A stretch of DNA of 64,000 bases, taken from Opeltia flavorubescens. Its lineage: Eukaryota; Ascomycota; Lecanoromycetes; Teloschistales; Teloschistaceae. Location of the stretch: NCBI GenBank assembly GCA_000442125.1, contig KE546976.1:1469755-1533754 (forward strand), written 5' to 3'. Below are positions 1 through 9,637 of the stretch, piece after piece; positions within the stretch are counted from its first letter, which is position 1; every line of letters starts with the position of its first letter. The position numbers were made by a program, and so were the translations under genes. Under the pieces are notes generated by a model. The model was not told the DNA's origin and made no database searches. It saw only the letters and a list, made by a program, of their open reading frames with translations.

Positions 1-731
1 GGTAACCAAATCCCAACCGCGCATCCTTCCCCACCGTTTTGGTTCCAGTGCCACATCCCCTTTCCGTATTGCGGGGATTGAATAGCGGTGCATAGATCTT
101 CGAATTTACATTTGCTGACGTCGAGGTTGGGCGTTGCGGAATCAAAGCTATCGTTGGAAGCGGCGGGTTTGGGTAGACATTGGACGCCGTAGTAGGATGG
201 TTCGTCGGTATACCATACAAATGGTGAACCATCTATATTTGGCGTTCCATCTTCATGTACGGTACAAGTATCCCATTCTTCACCCGTTTGTACCTTAGGA
301 CCGCAGGGGTCTGTTGGTGCAGGAAGCGCATAGGGGCCAGTTGTGGCGGTTAGTTCTGCGAGGATGGAGGATGGGATGGCAGTTTCGAGTGGGATGTCGG
401 AGATATCTGCTGTGGAGAACCAGGCGTCGATACTAGCTTCTGCGGCGGCTTCTTCTGGAGACAAGGAGTAAGAGGTTGGGGATGGGATTTCGGCGTAAGC
501 TGCGTAATCGGCTTTTTCTTGAAGGAATTCTTGTTCGATTAATTGTTGCGCTTGAGCTAGGGTATAACGATCTGTAGGTGTTGCGGCGGTATCGGCGGCG
601 ACTTGTTGAGGACGTGGAGCTGCAATTGGTGTTGAAAGGACATTTTGAGCTAAGAGGAGGATTATGGAGAAGAGTAATGAAATCATCTTGATGAAAGTGA
701 ATGATTTGACGAATGGGGATATTAGGATCAT
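1..731 (-). CDS. Secreted Cys-containing protein, N-terminal part (cut by left edge)
   Basis: Reading leftward from the ATG at 731, the frame stays open for 243 codons to the window edge, so the C-terminus is missing. A second in-frame Met lies at 686 and begins MISLLFSIILLLAQNVLS, a clear signal peptide followed by a plausible cleavage site before TPIAAPRP; either Met could be used, and both have A at -3. The mature part is first Ala/Gln/Glu/Ser-rich (about 90 residues), then holds six cysteines in the last 110 residues (contexts DPCGP, DTCTV, VQCLP, SKCKF, DLCTA, EGCAV) and a Trp/Gly-rich stretch, MWHWNQNGGEGCAVG. I do not recognise a catalytic domain. An extracellular or cell-wall role is inferred from the signal peptide and even number of cysteines. 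No intron is needed in the visible part. The next gene, at 1189, is on the same strand and upstream of it. Confidence 0.8.
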   Translation of the reverse strand, partial: MILISPFVKSFTFIKMISLLFSIILLLAQNVLSTPIAAPRPQQVAADTAATPTDRYTLAQAQQLIEQEFLQEKADYAAYAEIPSPTSYSLSPEEAAAEASIDAWFSTADISDIPLETAIPSSILAELTATTGPYALPAPTDPCGPKVQTGEEWDTCTVHEDGTPNIDGSPFVWYTDEPSYYGVQCLPKPAASNDSFDSATPNLDVSKCKFEDLCTAIQSPQYGKGMWHWNQNGGEGCAVGIWL

Positions 732-1188
732 GATAGATATTATATATCGATAAGTGAGGATATTTCGGGATTTTGCCGACCCGTCATGTATACTTTATCA
801 AGTAGATGGATCGGATATCAAATGAAACGTTCGCAGCGACGATATTAGCGCGAGGCTTTTCAAGCGGCTGTTTGTTTCTTCGGTCGCGCAAAACGTCGCG
901 GGAAGATGACATGATGGAAGATTCAGTGATTCGAGTAGAGAAGAGGGAGATAAATTTGATGGAGTTGTGTAAAGAGAAGGATTGACAGCGCTCGAAGAAG
1001 GAAACCTCACCGAGATCTCAAAACATGGAATAAGCAATATTGAACGTATTTCCATTGATAGACCATATATCCTGCCTCCTGTCCATGCCACGTAACCTGA
1101 TGAAAAGCGCAAAACATTCCGAACAAAGCGTATTGCCGTTTTACCGTGCGCATGCCATTTTCTTGTCTTTAGAAAAAAAGCGGGTATC

Positions 1189-2244
1189 TCAAAATAAACC
1201 TTTAACCATGTCAAGACAATCATCAACCGTATTTTCCAAACATCCTATTCGATTTTTGAGACTTGTATTTTCCAATTGTAATATCCCAACCAGATTCCAA
1301 GCTTCAGAGTCGACCTTTTTGGATGTTGATGAAGACTGACGTTGAGGAATCTCAGGAGAATTGAATGTAGAAACTGAAGAGACGGACATTGCTGGTGAAA
1401 ATAGACTGTCAACTTCCGAATCAACACTCATTTCACTTGCTGTACTTGTCCTACTCTTCCATGTTTTTTCAGGTTGACTCTCGATCTCACGGCGTGCCTC
1501 CTTTTCCTGAGCAAGTTGATCAACAAGATCCATCATTGCTTTATCCTGTTCCTGCATCTTGGCCGTCATATCATCCAATTGTATCTTCAAATGTCTTGTC
1601 CTCATTTCAGCTCCTTCCAACTCTTCAGCCTGAACTTCTTTCTCCGCCAATACATCATGTAATGCTTCACAGCGTTCTTTGTAGGCTGCTTGAAGCTTCA
1701 ATAGAAGACCCTCCGCGTTTTGTTGTAAATTCTTGAAGGATGATGGAGAGAATGGGTCGGCATATGGAGAATTGAGGGCGGATTTGACATCAAGGTCATG
1801 CCATTCATCGTGTGTAGTGAGTGGAGGTTTGGGAGGACTCGACTTGGTACTGAATAGAGAAAAGCGACTGGTGATTGGAGGTTTTCGAGGTTTGTCGTCG
1901 TCGGGCATGACTTCGACTGGATCTGATCGTTCTCGAGTAGGCGAAGGGATTATAGAAAACGTAATGGGCTCAGATTCACCACTGAACCAGTCGGCGATTT
2001 TGTTTGTAGGTCGTTGAGTTGGTTGAGTCTGGCTGAGATCATGAGTGATCAAGGGTGGAAGGTGACGAGTGGTTAGGACAGTAGACGACGATTGGTGTGT
2101 CAATGTCGGTGGTTTTGGCAGTTCAAGAGGACGGTCATGGTCGGATGCATAAGGAATTGAGCTGTCAGGAGGCTGAAGATATGGACTGGACTGAGATCGA
2201 GTGTGAGATTTGCGAGGTTTAGAAGGTGAGAGCCAATTGTACAT
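1189..2244 (-). CDS. Coiled-coil protein of unknown function, 351 aa
   Basis: Single-exon frame from ATG 2244 to TGA at 1189. The same frame is open upstream to about 2475 but contains no further ATG, so the Met of MYNWLSPSKPRK is the first usable start unless an upstream exon exists. Layout: residues 1-80 basic, Ser/Pro-rich; 81-105 a patch ADWFSGESEPITFSIIP that looks conserved; 106-165 charged/Pro-rich; 168-258 a long coiled coil rich in Glu, Lys, Gln and Leu (KERCEALHDVLAEKEVQAEE and on); 265-310 Ser-rich linker; 313-351 a second short amphipathic segment with three Cys-free turns ending DMVKGLF. The architecture (disordered N-terminus, central coiled coil) is seen in many uncharacterised ascomycete proteins; I cannot assign a function. 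It is transcribed divergently from the gene at 3038, sharing a 793-bp intergenic region. Confidence 0.8.
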   Translation of the reverse strand: MYNWLSPSKPRKSHTRSQSSPYLQPPDSSIPYASDHDRPLELPKPPTLTHQSSSTVLTTRHLPPLITHDLSQTQPTQRPTNKIADWFSGESEPITFSIIPSPTRERSDPVEVMPDDDKPRKPPITSRFSLFSTKSSPPKPPLTTHDEWHDLDVKSALNSPYADPFSPSSFKNLQQNAEGLLLKLQAAYKERCEALHDVLAEKEVQAEELEGAEMRTRHLKIQLDDMTAKMQEQDKAMMDLVDQLAQEKEARREIESQPEKTWKSRTSTASEMSVDSEVDSLFSPAMSVSSVSTFNSPEIPQRQSSSTSKKVDSEAWNLVGILQLENTSLKNRIGCLENTVDDCLDMVKGLF

Positions 2245-3037
2245 GGAGGTGAGGAGGTTGGTGTTCTGGAATGTGAAGTGTGGGAGTAAGGGCGAGGCGA
2301 GGCGGAGAATTGCGGTCGCAAACGGCCTGTCCTTGAGCTCTACCTGCAACTCCCTCCTTGTGATAGAATCGTCAGTGGTAAGTAAAAGCTCCGAAAGTGC
2401 AGCTTCAGGATGCAGCTCAACTACATTAAGACGACAGATTGCGAAACAGCAAAGGGGAGGTTGGGCGCCGCACAAACCCCTGTCATCCCGCGTGGTAAAA
2501 TTGTGGCGGGGTTTTCCCTCGGTCGCAAACTTCGTTCACCGGCCTGCAATTTCACTTCACTTTTCAACCACAAAAGATATCAAGACAACTCTTCGCATCA
2601 TAGATCTAAGATCGTAGTACATCATCAGCTCTTGACAAAGCGATAAGTTGTCGACGTCGCGCGGAGGCTTAACGCATAGCATTTCACTCTCTGGCCGTTA
2701 AGGTAGAGCGGAGCGGAGAGGAGAGGAGAAGCGGAGAACCGGCCATGTGATTATCTATACGGAGGGATTATTTATACGGAGGTACTTTCCCCGGAACCCA
2801 AGTCAGATGTGTGTCCGAAGAAGAACATTTCGTAGGCTGTAATTCACCAGGTGGTTGTGCATAAAGAAGCTGAGTCACCAAGCACTGCCAATCCCAGCCA
2901 CTTTGATTCCCCTACAACTAATTCACTGCTCTGGGACTCTGTAATCTCCAACCTACTCTACACTTGTTTTTTTTCTTTGTCCATTTCAATCTTCTTCTCA
3001 ATAATCATCTCATACATCTCTCTTTGACGACTAGACA
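2245..3037. promoter_or_regulatory. Divergent intergenic region with tandem 17-bp repeat and CT-rich leader
   Basis: This 793-bp gap separates two divergent genes and should contain both promoters. A purine tract made of GAGCGGAGCGGAGAGGAGAG-like steps lies at about 2706-2736. Right after it, at 2751-2767 and 2768-2784, two 17-bp units of the form TTATYTATACGGAGGNA stand head to tail, differing at two positions; they look like paired binding sites. The segment 2965-3030 is strongly pyrimidine-rich on the + strand and leads into the ATG at 3038, a common layout for fungal transcription start regions. No clear TATA box was found. Confidence 0.5.
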
Positions 3038-4270
3038 ATGCCATTCATTCCACATACACCAGAATCTCGAATCACTCGATCCGATTCCAGAGATGAAGCA
3101 ACAACATGCAAAGGCACAACCATAAATGGAAGACCATGTCGAAGAGCCTTAGATGTCCGTAGAAGCAACCATGGCGTACTTGCCGTATTACCAAATGGAA
3201 ATCCAAACGCGGACAGCGCCGCTGCATTCTTCTGTTGGCAGCACAAAGATCAAGCAGAGACTATCACGTCAACTACTCAAGCAGCACATGTCTTACCATT
3301 AAGGGGAAGAACAAGCACAGATACACTCGTTGAAAGGTTAGGATTGATCGATCTTGAAGATAGAAAACGAAAGAAGATAAAACCAATAAGAAATGAAGGT
3401 TTACCAGACAAATGGCAAGAAATACCTGGACCACTTATGACAGTATCAACATCCGGGATTCCACGACCACCAAAGCGACGTCCTCATCCACTGCTATCCT
3501 TCCTTTGCTGTGGTAGCGCAGATGAACCTGAACCTCGTCATCCAAAGCCTCGTCGGGAGATGTCGTATAATCCAAACGCATCCCTCCCTAGTCATCTTCG
3601 ACAAAACCAAATAAACCAACACAATCAACGACCACATTTACAAAGAGATCCATCCTCTCAAACCCAAGACCTACTAACCTGGATCCCAAAAACCCTCTCC
3701 CCACAAATAACATCCCTTCTTCTCGCTGAACTCGCAAAACCAATCTCCCATCACGACGAGGAAGGCTATATCTACATGTTCTGGCTAACAACGATCGCTA
3801 CATCCACCTCGGACGCTTCAAAACTACTCACCCCATCTCCAATGCCCAGTCCAGGCTCTTCTCCTCAACCAAAGTCCCACAACACTCCCAACTCAAACTC
3901 AAAGATCCTACTCAAAATCGGTCGTGCAATCAATGTTCAAAGGAGAATGAATGAATGGACTAGACAATGCGGGTATAACCTCAGTCTTATACGCTTTTAT
4001 CCGTATCTTCCGTCATCGACCCCACAATCTTTTCCGTCACGTCATGGAGTAACACAACCGGCGATGACACCGAAGAAAGTCCCACATGCGCATAAGGTGG
4101 AAAGGTTGATTCATATTGAATTGAGTGAGAAGAGAGTGAAGAGGGAATGCGAGACTTGTGGTAAGGAACATAGAGAGTGGTTTGAGGTTGAGGGGGATAG
4201 AAAAGGTGTGAAGGGTGTGGATGAGGTTGTTAGGAGGTGGGTTCGATGGGCTGAGAATACGACGAAATGA
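3038..4270 (+). CDS. T5orf172/MUG113-type GIY-YIG domain protein, 410 aa
   Basis: Single-exon gene, ATG 3038 to TGA 4268-4270. The start fits: a CT-rich leader precedes it and no earlier in-frame ATG is needed. Residues 24-72 form a Cys/His patch (TTCKGTTINGRPCRRAL, then AFFCWQHKDQ), which may bind a metal. Residues 100-215 are charged, Pro-rich linker. Residues 243-325 carry the GIY-YIG-like fold of the T5orf172 (DUF1766) family: GYIYMFWL at 243, the KIGRAINVQRRMNEW block at 293, and RFYPYLP at 319. Glu355 within HKVERLIHIEL matches the place of the conserved Glu. A CETCGKEHREWF block at 371 adds a second Cys/His group. In this family the low-complexity insertion between the two GIY-YIG strands (here about 255-288) is usual in fungi. 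Members are related to S. pombe Mug113; nuclease activity is not established, so a nucleic-acid role is inference from fold only. Confidence 0.88.
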   Translation: MPFIPHTPESRITRSDSRDEATTCKGTTINGRPCRRALDVRRSNHGVLAVLPNGNPNADSAAAFFCWQHKDQAETITSTTQAAHVLPLRGRTSTDTLVERLGLIDLEDRKRKKIKPIRNEGLPDKWQEIPGPLMTVSTSGIPRPPKRRPHPLLSFLCCGSADEPEPRHPKPRREMSYNPNASLPSHLRQNQINQHNQRPHLQRDPSSQTQDLLTWIPKTLSPQITSLLLAELAKPISHHDEEGYIYMFWLTTIATSTSDASKLLTPSPMPSPGSSPQPKSHNTPNSNSKILLKIGRAINVQRRMNEWTRQCGYNLSLIRFYPYLPSSTPQSFPSRHGVTQPAMTPKKVPHAHKVERLIHIELSEKRVKRECETCGKEHREWFEVEGDRKGVKGVDEVVRRWVRWAENTTK

Positions 4271-4538
4271 GAATCCATGAGCCATGTTTGATGTACATGT
4301 GTAGGGTATATTAAGTATGATTACGAACATATACGATAGATCAGAAATATGTATGTCAAAGATGTTTGATACATACGGAAATAAATTCCTAGATCATATA
4401 CAGTGTCTCGAATTCAAACTCGGCGAATAGCATATCTGCCAATCAGGAACGTGAAACCTTTTCATTACCCAAGACTTGTTTTCATGTTTCCTTCCTTTCA
4501 TTTCTTTTCTTTTCGTTCCATTCGATAACTTGTCTTCC

Positions 4539-4628
4539 AGGTGCGACCGCTTCGCGGAATATACTGTTCGCCTTCGGCGAAAAGATACCAGCGCCTTGCG
4601 GCGCGAGCGGACGCCTGACGGCGTCTCC
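4539..4628 (+). repeat. Cluster of four GC-rich mini-hairpins (dispersed repeat, copy 1)
   Basis: Within 90 bp, four short perfect hairpins follow one another: CCGC-ttc-GCGG, TTCGCC-ttc-GGCGAA, GCGCC-ttgc-GGCGC and GACGCC-tgac-GGCGTC. It sits just beyond the 3' end of the oxidase gene at 4713. A diverged inverted copy of most of it lies at 17851-17924, so it is a repeat and not a simple terminator. Confidence 0.75.
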
Positions 4629-4712
4629 CATACAAAACCAATCCGTCCAAACCCCCTCATCAAGGAAAACACCCACCTACCCCCATCATCCTCTTCCCTT
4701 TCACACACACCC

Positions 4713-6378
4713 TCAAAGCTTAAACCCCCCCGGCACCGCCCTCTGAAATATCCCCATCCCATCATACTTCTTACTCACACTTCTCAAACTCCCCCTATTC
4801 CCCGCTCCATACCCCCCAATCGGATCCTGTCCCGGAGCAGCATAGTTCAAATACACATACTCATTGCTCTTTCCCTCTTTTACACTCGCCTCCTTCGACA
4901 ACTTTAACCAAGTATTCGCCGCTGCTGTGATGGCTGCGTCGTCGCTTGGAGATACCCAGGATACTGTGAGTAAAGCGAGAGCGAGATTTCCATCACTAGG
5001 GTCTAGGCCTAAGGAGTTGGGCTGTCCGTTTCCGTTGGTTGCGGGACCTTTTGTATAGATGGCTACGGGGAGGGGTTGGAATGATAGTGAATATACGAGT
5101 CCCAGCGATAATTTTATGGGTTGGAGAGCTGTATCTGCTGCCTGATATATCGAAGTTAAGAGAGTGGGTGAGAGGCCGTGAGTTAGTGTTATGAATAATG
5201 CACGTTTCCCAGGCGGGGAGGTTGTGGCGAGTTCTACGGTGAAATCAGTGAGGGCGGAGGTGCGGAGGGTGTTTAGGATTTGGGGCTGGATTGAAGTGAA
5301 GGGTTGGAATGTTGATGGGTAGGGTTTTGCGGGGACGGCGGTGTAGGCATAGTGGTTTACTATTACCCATGATCCGGCTGTGAAGGCGTAGCTGTGGATG
5401 AGGGCGGCGTAGGGATCGTAGGGCTGGGAATTTGCTGTGAGACATTAGTTGAGAAGTGAGAGAAAGGGACTCGATATACCGAGATTGACAAACGCTGAAA
5501 CATGTTGTGGCATCGTTGACAGTGGATACGTGATTTGCCCTCCCCAGAATAAACCAGATTCAAAAGACTTGATCTCAAACCTTGTAACAATACCGAAATT
5601 GTTTGATCCTCCTTTTAAAGCTTTGAAAAGATCCGGTATTGAAGCATTGACATTGAGGACTTTTCCAAAAGGGAGGACGACTTCATAATTCAAGATATTA
5701 TCACAAACCAATCCATACCTCCCAGAAAAATAAGAAACTCCGCCACCTGTTATCAAACCACCTGCACCTACAATAGCAACTCTACCTCCAGGAATCCCAA
5801 GATTAATAGCATCCAATTTCGAATAAATATCTGCCCATCGATTCCCAGGTCCAATACTAACTTTCTTTCTATCAGCAGAAATATCAACTTGTTTGAAAGC
5901 AGCCAAATCAATCGTCACACCAGAAGGTTGTGTAGCGGCTCCTTTTTGAGGTGTATGACCACCAGATTTGAAACCGAATTTACATTCATCGGTGAAATTT
6001 GTGTACACATTTAAGGCGCTGAGGATGTAGACTGCTGTGGAAACATCGGCGGTGGTTGTAGGTTCAACGACACAATTTGGGGTAACGGATTGTTCTTGTT
6101 GTGACCAGAAAGAGGTTGATGTTGTTGTGTAGAAGGGGGAGACGGGGTATGCGACTTTTGGACCTAGGACATAGGATAGACCGGCGCACTAGAAAGTTAG
6201 ATTTGAAGTGGGGGAGGGAAGTGGAACGTACACATGTTCCTCCAGGTTTGTTAGTGATAGCTGCGAGGATGGTATTTAGAGATGGAAGACCAGCGGGAGG
6301 ATTTGGGAGAGCGCGGTCATGCAGTGGAGATGAACAGACATATGAGACAGCGGTAAGAAGAAACAGAAAGGGCTTCAT
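4713..6378 (-). CDS. Secreted FAD-linked oxidoreductase, berberine-bridge-enzyme type (3 exons)
   Basis: Spliced model on the minus strand: exon 6378-6232, intron 6231-6189 (43 bp), exon 6188-5480, intron 5479-5435, exon 5434-4713, giving 525 aa; frames join exactly. Residues 1-17 (MKPFLFLLTAVSYVCSS) are a signal peptide. The first junction creates GGTCCAGLSY, the paired Cys typical of these oxidases. The FAD-binding type-4 domain follows (about 85-260): TPNCVVEPTTTADVS, KSGGH at 123-127 whose His127 is the expected covalent FAD attachment site, then PGGRVAIVGAGGLITGGG and GRYGLVCDN, GGSNNFGIVTRFE. The C-terminal substrate domain ends with the BBE motif NEYVYLNYAAPGQ. At the position where bicovalent members have Cys (the G-x-C-P segment) this protein has Arg-Val, so single covalent linkage is likely. 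Family members oxidise sugars, alkaloids or secondary metabolites; the substrate here is unknown. Length is normal for the family. Confidence 0.92.
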
Positions 6379-7436
6379 GATGCGATCGTGACCACGAGAC
6401 CTCGACTTACAGAAGGATTCTCTCAACCATCATCTTATAGACTGATGTCGCATCAAAGTAAAGATACTAAACATCATCCAGGCAAAGGTCCGAAAGTATA
6501 AACATGTAGTCTTCAAACAGAACGACTAGGATATAAGCTCTAAAGAAATAGAATGATCGAAATTGGAAGTAAATTGCGATAGTCAATTGCTAGATAATGT
6601 ACCAAGTTATTAACTTGCATTAGTATCAGGGGCCGGCACATGGCTAGCGTGTGGGGAGCTGTCATTATCCAGGCACGGGATCAGCCTTCAGTCAGACTAA
6701 GAACATCCTGGTAGTAGTCTATCGGTAGCAATGAAGTACTATTGGCGCCATCTTTCTAGAATAACAGGCGGGATGATGTTTGGATCTTCAATTTGCCGTC
6801 GTGTAAACCAGAAGTCTAGACATCAAGTTCTTCCGCGACGACGTCGAAGGCTTGGGTGAAGATTGCACTAGACAAAGCTTAGCAAACAGGGACATGCAAA
6901 AATAATGAAACGTAAAATAAAAAGAAAAACCATTTGTTGAAATATACGAGAAAGTAATCGAAGTCGTGTCAGATAGATTCTGTGCGACAAGGTAGGTCAA
7001 GGAAATTGGAGGCGAATTGCCGAAGTTACGGGAAGGAGTTTCCGAGAGATTCTCAAGGGTACGGGAACACGAAGAACAAGTATGGTGTAAGCAAGTCAAA
7101 ACACACCAATTCGACGCGCAATAGTCAAGGTACAAGACTGTGATGAAGAGTGCACCAGAAACTCGACTCACAAATGGTCCATGCTAGTCAGTCAACCTGC
7201 GGTCATATCGTCAAGACGCGGAATTGCCGTTGCTCGCGCGCACCTTGAGCCCCACATCAGCACTAGCAAACCATGACCGAGGCCGAACTCAAATACGAAC
7301 GAAGAGCATCCTTTGAATGGGATTTTTGTGGGGAAAGGATACCGTGCATGGCTACTTCAATGTTACCCTCGTATCTCACCTATTTTTGAAGGACGAGGTT
7401 CTCGTATCACAGATACGTAATACTTCTGCTCCGTTC
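6379..7436. other. Intergenic region, no supported gene
   Basis: This stretch holds the oxidase promoter at its left and the promoter of the gene at 7547 at its right. An open minus-strand frame at 6788-7171 lacks an ATG at its nominal start, resembles no known protein and could not be turned into a convincing spliced gene. I see no repeat or RNA gene here. Confidence 0.5.
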
Positions 7437-7448
7437 TTTTATTTAAAC
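7437..7448 (+). promoter_or_regulatory. TATA-like AT-rich element upstream of secreted protein gene
   Basis: TTTTATTTAAAC lies about 100 bp upstream of the ATG at 7547, a normal distance for a fungal TATA-like element. Assignment rests on position and composition only. Confidence 0.35.
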
Positions 7449-7546
7449 ATCATACTCACCCCTTAGACCAAAAATCCAGAGTCAACAACACTCGTTCAGA
7501 CCCTCGATACTTAGATCCCCCTTCGGAGCCCGGAACGTTCACCAAG

Positions 7547-8380
7547 ATGTTGCACTCACTGTCTCTCTTCCTACAACTCCTTCCATTCACTCTCTCCGCA
7601 CCTACACCAGCTGACATCAACGTTGAAACTCTCAAACCAATACAAATATCGAAATTCAATTTCAACACTTTAAATACCTCTTTCAACTTCAAGAACCCCA
7701 ATACAAAGGTCAAGACAATCTGTCCACAGTCCAGACTTGAAACAGAATACACCCCATGTGCAGATCTAGCAGTGTCTTCCCATCTTACACCAGGAGATAC
7801 AGCCAGTGACTTCCACCTCTCTCTCAAAGAAACCTACACCTCTGGGGAAACCTACAACGTCGTCCTCGCCACAAAGGAAGTCACCAATTCCTTTGTATCG
7901 ACTCCCAGGAAATTCGACGTACCTATTGAATCAGTCTACACCTTCCAACCATTCTCCATACCAGAAATCTTCACATTCTCCCCTTCTGGTCGTCCAGGAA
8001 GTTCTCCATATCAGACTCTAAACTTCACCATCACAGACAACAACGACGAGGGAAAGGCGACAACGAAATGTACGACTCAATGGGTAAGTGGTGAAAAGCC
8101 CGAGGGAGAAATTCCATGCGTCGACCCGAGTTTTACTTTTCACGTCAACGATTTCAACGGAATCGGACAATTTACCCTGATGCTTAAACATACATATTTT
8201 TTGAAGGCTGGGATGGACATCTCTGCCTCAGGGGATTTGACTCTGAATAATTCGACACCAGATCCAAACTTTCAATGTACGTATGGTGCGAGTGGGGTTG
8301 AGTCTTGTGGGATTCCAGATGGGAAAGCACCGCTTAAGGCACCTATTACCTATGTCGACAACATGGATTGGTGGTGGTAA
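7547..8380 (+). CDS. Secreted protein with six cysteines, 277 aa, unknown function
   Basis: Single-exon gene, ATG 7547 to TAA 8378-8380. The start is supported by the signal peptide MLHSLSLFLQLLPFTLSA followed by PTPADIN. The mature protein is beta-rich in appearance, with alternating hydrophobic and Thr/Ser/Asn residues, several N-glycosylation sequons (for example NFT, NNST) and six cysteines (TICPQ, TPCAD, TKCTT, IPCVD, FQCTY, ESCGI), which could form three disulfides. It ends in a Trp cluster, DNMDWWW. I do not recognise the family; it resembles small secreted fungal proteins with immunoglobulin-like or jelly-roll folds only in general terms. It is followed after 404 bp by another secreted-protein gene on the same strand. 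Confidence 0.85.
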   Translation: MLHSLSLFLQLLPFTLSAPTPADINVETLKPIQISKFNFNTLNTSFNFKNPNTKVKTICPQSRLETEYTPCADLAVSSHLTPGDTASDFHLSLKETYTSGETYNVVLATKEVTNSFVSTPRKFDVPIESVYTFQPFSIPEIFTFSPSGRPGSSPYQTLNFTITDNNDEGKATTKCTTQWVSGEKPEGEIPCVDPSFTFHVNDFNGIGQFTLMLKHTYFLKAGMDISASGDLTLNNSTPDPNFQCTYGASGVESCGIPDGKAPLKAPITYVDNMDWWW

Positions 8381-8784
8381 TACTAGAATTGAGGGGAAAA
8401 TTGATGGGACGTTGTTAATGACAACGCTGAGCTGCTGGAGTCGTAAGAGGTCTCTGAGGTGTAGTGGTGTGTAGATCTCCCAGCCTTCAATATAATCTTG
8501 GCTGTTGTGGCGTTCCATCGTTCTCAATTCGGTGAACTCTCGTTACTGAATGCCAAGACTGGTCAAAGAAGGCGCCACATTACTGTTCTTCGAGAGAGGC
8601 TTGTAGAGGAATCGATTTCTTCTTTCCATCAGCAGTGGCCTTGTCATGTTAATATGAGGACCGATTTGAGAGGGTGTTGAGTGGATGCGATAGGTATAAA
8701 TACCATCCCCTTGATCGAAACCGAAATCTGTGTCCCCTGTGTATCCGTTCATTTCCGGAAATCGAAAGTCCAGTATTCTCCGTA

Positions 8785-9637
8785 ATGATCATGAAGGCCG
8801 TCGTGAAGTTGACTTCAGTACTGCTGTGCTGTGCTGTGAACCCTCTCGTATCAGCGACATGCAACACGGGCAACAAGTACATCCCCACCCCACTCACCAC
8901 AGACCCACCCCTGGCTGATGATATATACCAGCTGTTATCGAGCCTTATTCCCTTCAAACAGTCCCTCCGTATATTCCACCAATTCAGCTTTTTGTAACAC
9001 CTACACCACAACAATCAATACAATGACAACCGGTTTCCCAAACAAAGTCATCCCTCAAGGTTGTCAAACACTATCAAGTCGTATCAGCTCAGCCTGTTCT
9101 TGTAACCCAGGCTTACCTACACAAACCACAACATCATCACCATGTTCACCAACACCAGCCATCAACATTGTCAAAAACGGTGGCTTCGAATGCGGCGGGT
9201 TTGCAGGCTGGGTCAGAAACACAACCTATTTCGGTACCATAGACCTCTTCCGCGAAGGTGATCAATCACCAACTGCTGCTTATTACTCGGATGGTCTTCA
9301 TAACGGGGATCCTACTGCTTCAACTTTGAGCCAGAATATCACAGTGACGGTTGGAAAAACGTACGTCGTGACGTATAGAGTGACGCAAAATGGTTGTGGA
9401 GATGGTTATGAGGGGTTCCTTCGAGTAAAGGTAAATGGCCTGGTTGTGAGTGAGCAAGATGCTTGCAAGTTACCATTGTATACCTATACCAATTTTGCTG
9501 GGGGGTTTACTGCGACGACTAATCCGACGCTTCTGGAATTTGCGTTTTCGAATCCGGGGTTTCAAAGTTCGCCGCAGATTGTTATTGATAATGTTGTTGT
9601 TGGACCGAGTAATGCTCGATTGTACGCAAATAGGTAG
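8785..9637 (+). CDS. Secreted protein: Cys-rich N-terminal module plus CBM-like jelly-roll domain (2 exons)
   Basis: Model: exon 8785-8876, intron 8877-8931 (55 bp, GTACAT donor, CTGAT branch site, ACCAG acceptor), exon 8932-9637; 265 aa. A second Met at 8791 gives MKAVVKLTSVLLCCAVNPLVSA, a good signal peptide. Splicing restores the fungal pattern TCNTGNNCYRALFPS followed by FCNTYTTT and LSSRISSACSC, a module common at the N-terminus of secreted ascomycete proteins. A Thr/Pro/Ser linker (about 92-107) leads to a domain starting NIVKNGGFECGGFAGW and ending QIVIDNVVVGP, the sequence pattern of CBM4/9- or CenC-like jelly-roll domains. Polysaccharide binding is inferred from that pattern; the specific ligand is unknown. 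The intron is my prediction from the frame change and splice signals. Confidence 0.82.

Noticed and set aside
2245-2475. Longer N-terminus for the coiled-coil gene up to 2475
   Set aside because: The frame is open but the nominal start is TTG and no ATG occurs before 2244.
6788-7171. Open minus-strand frame of 127 codons as a gene
   Set aside because: No ATG at its nominal start, no recognisable domain, and no splice model gave a coherent protein.
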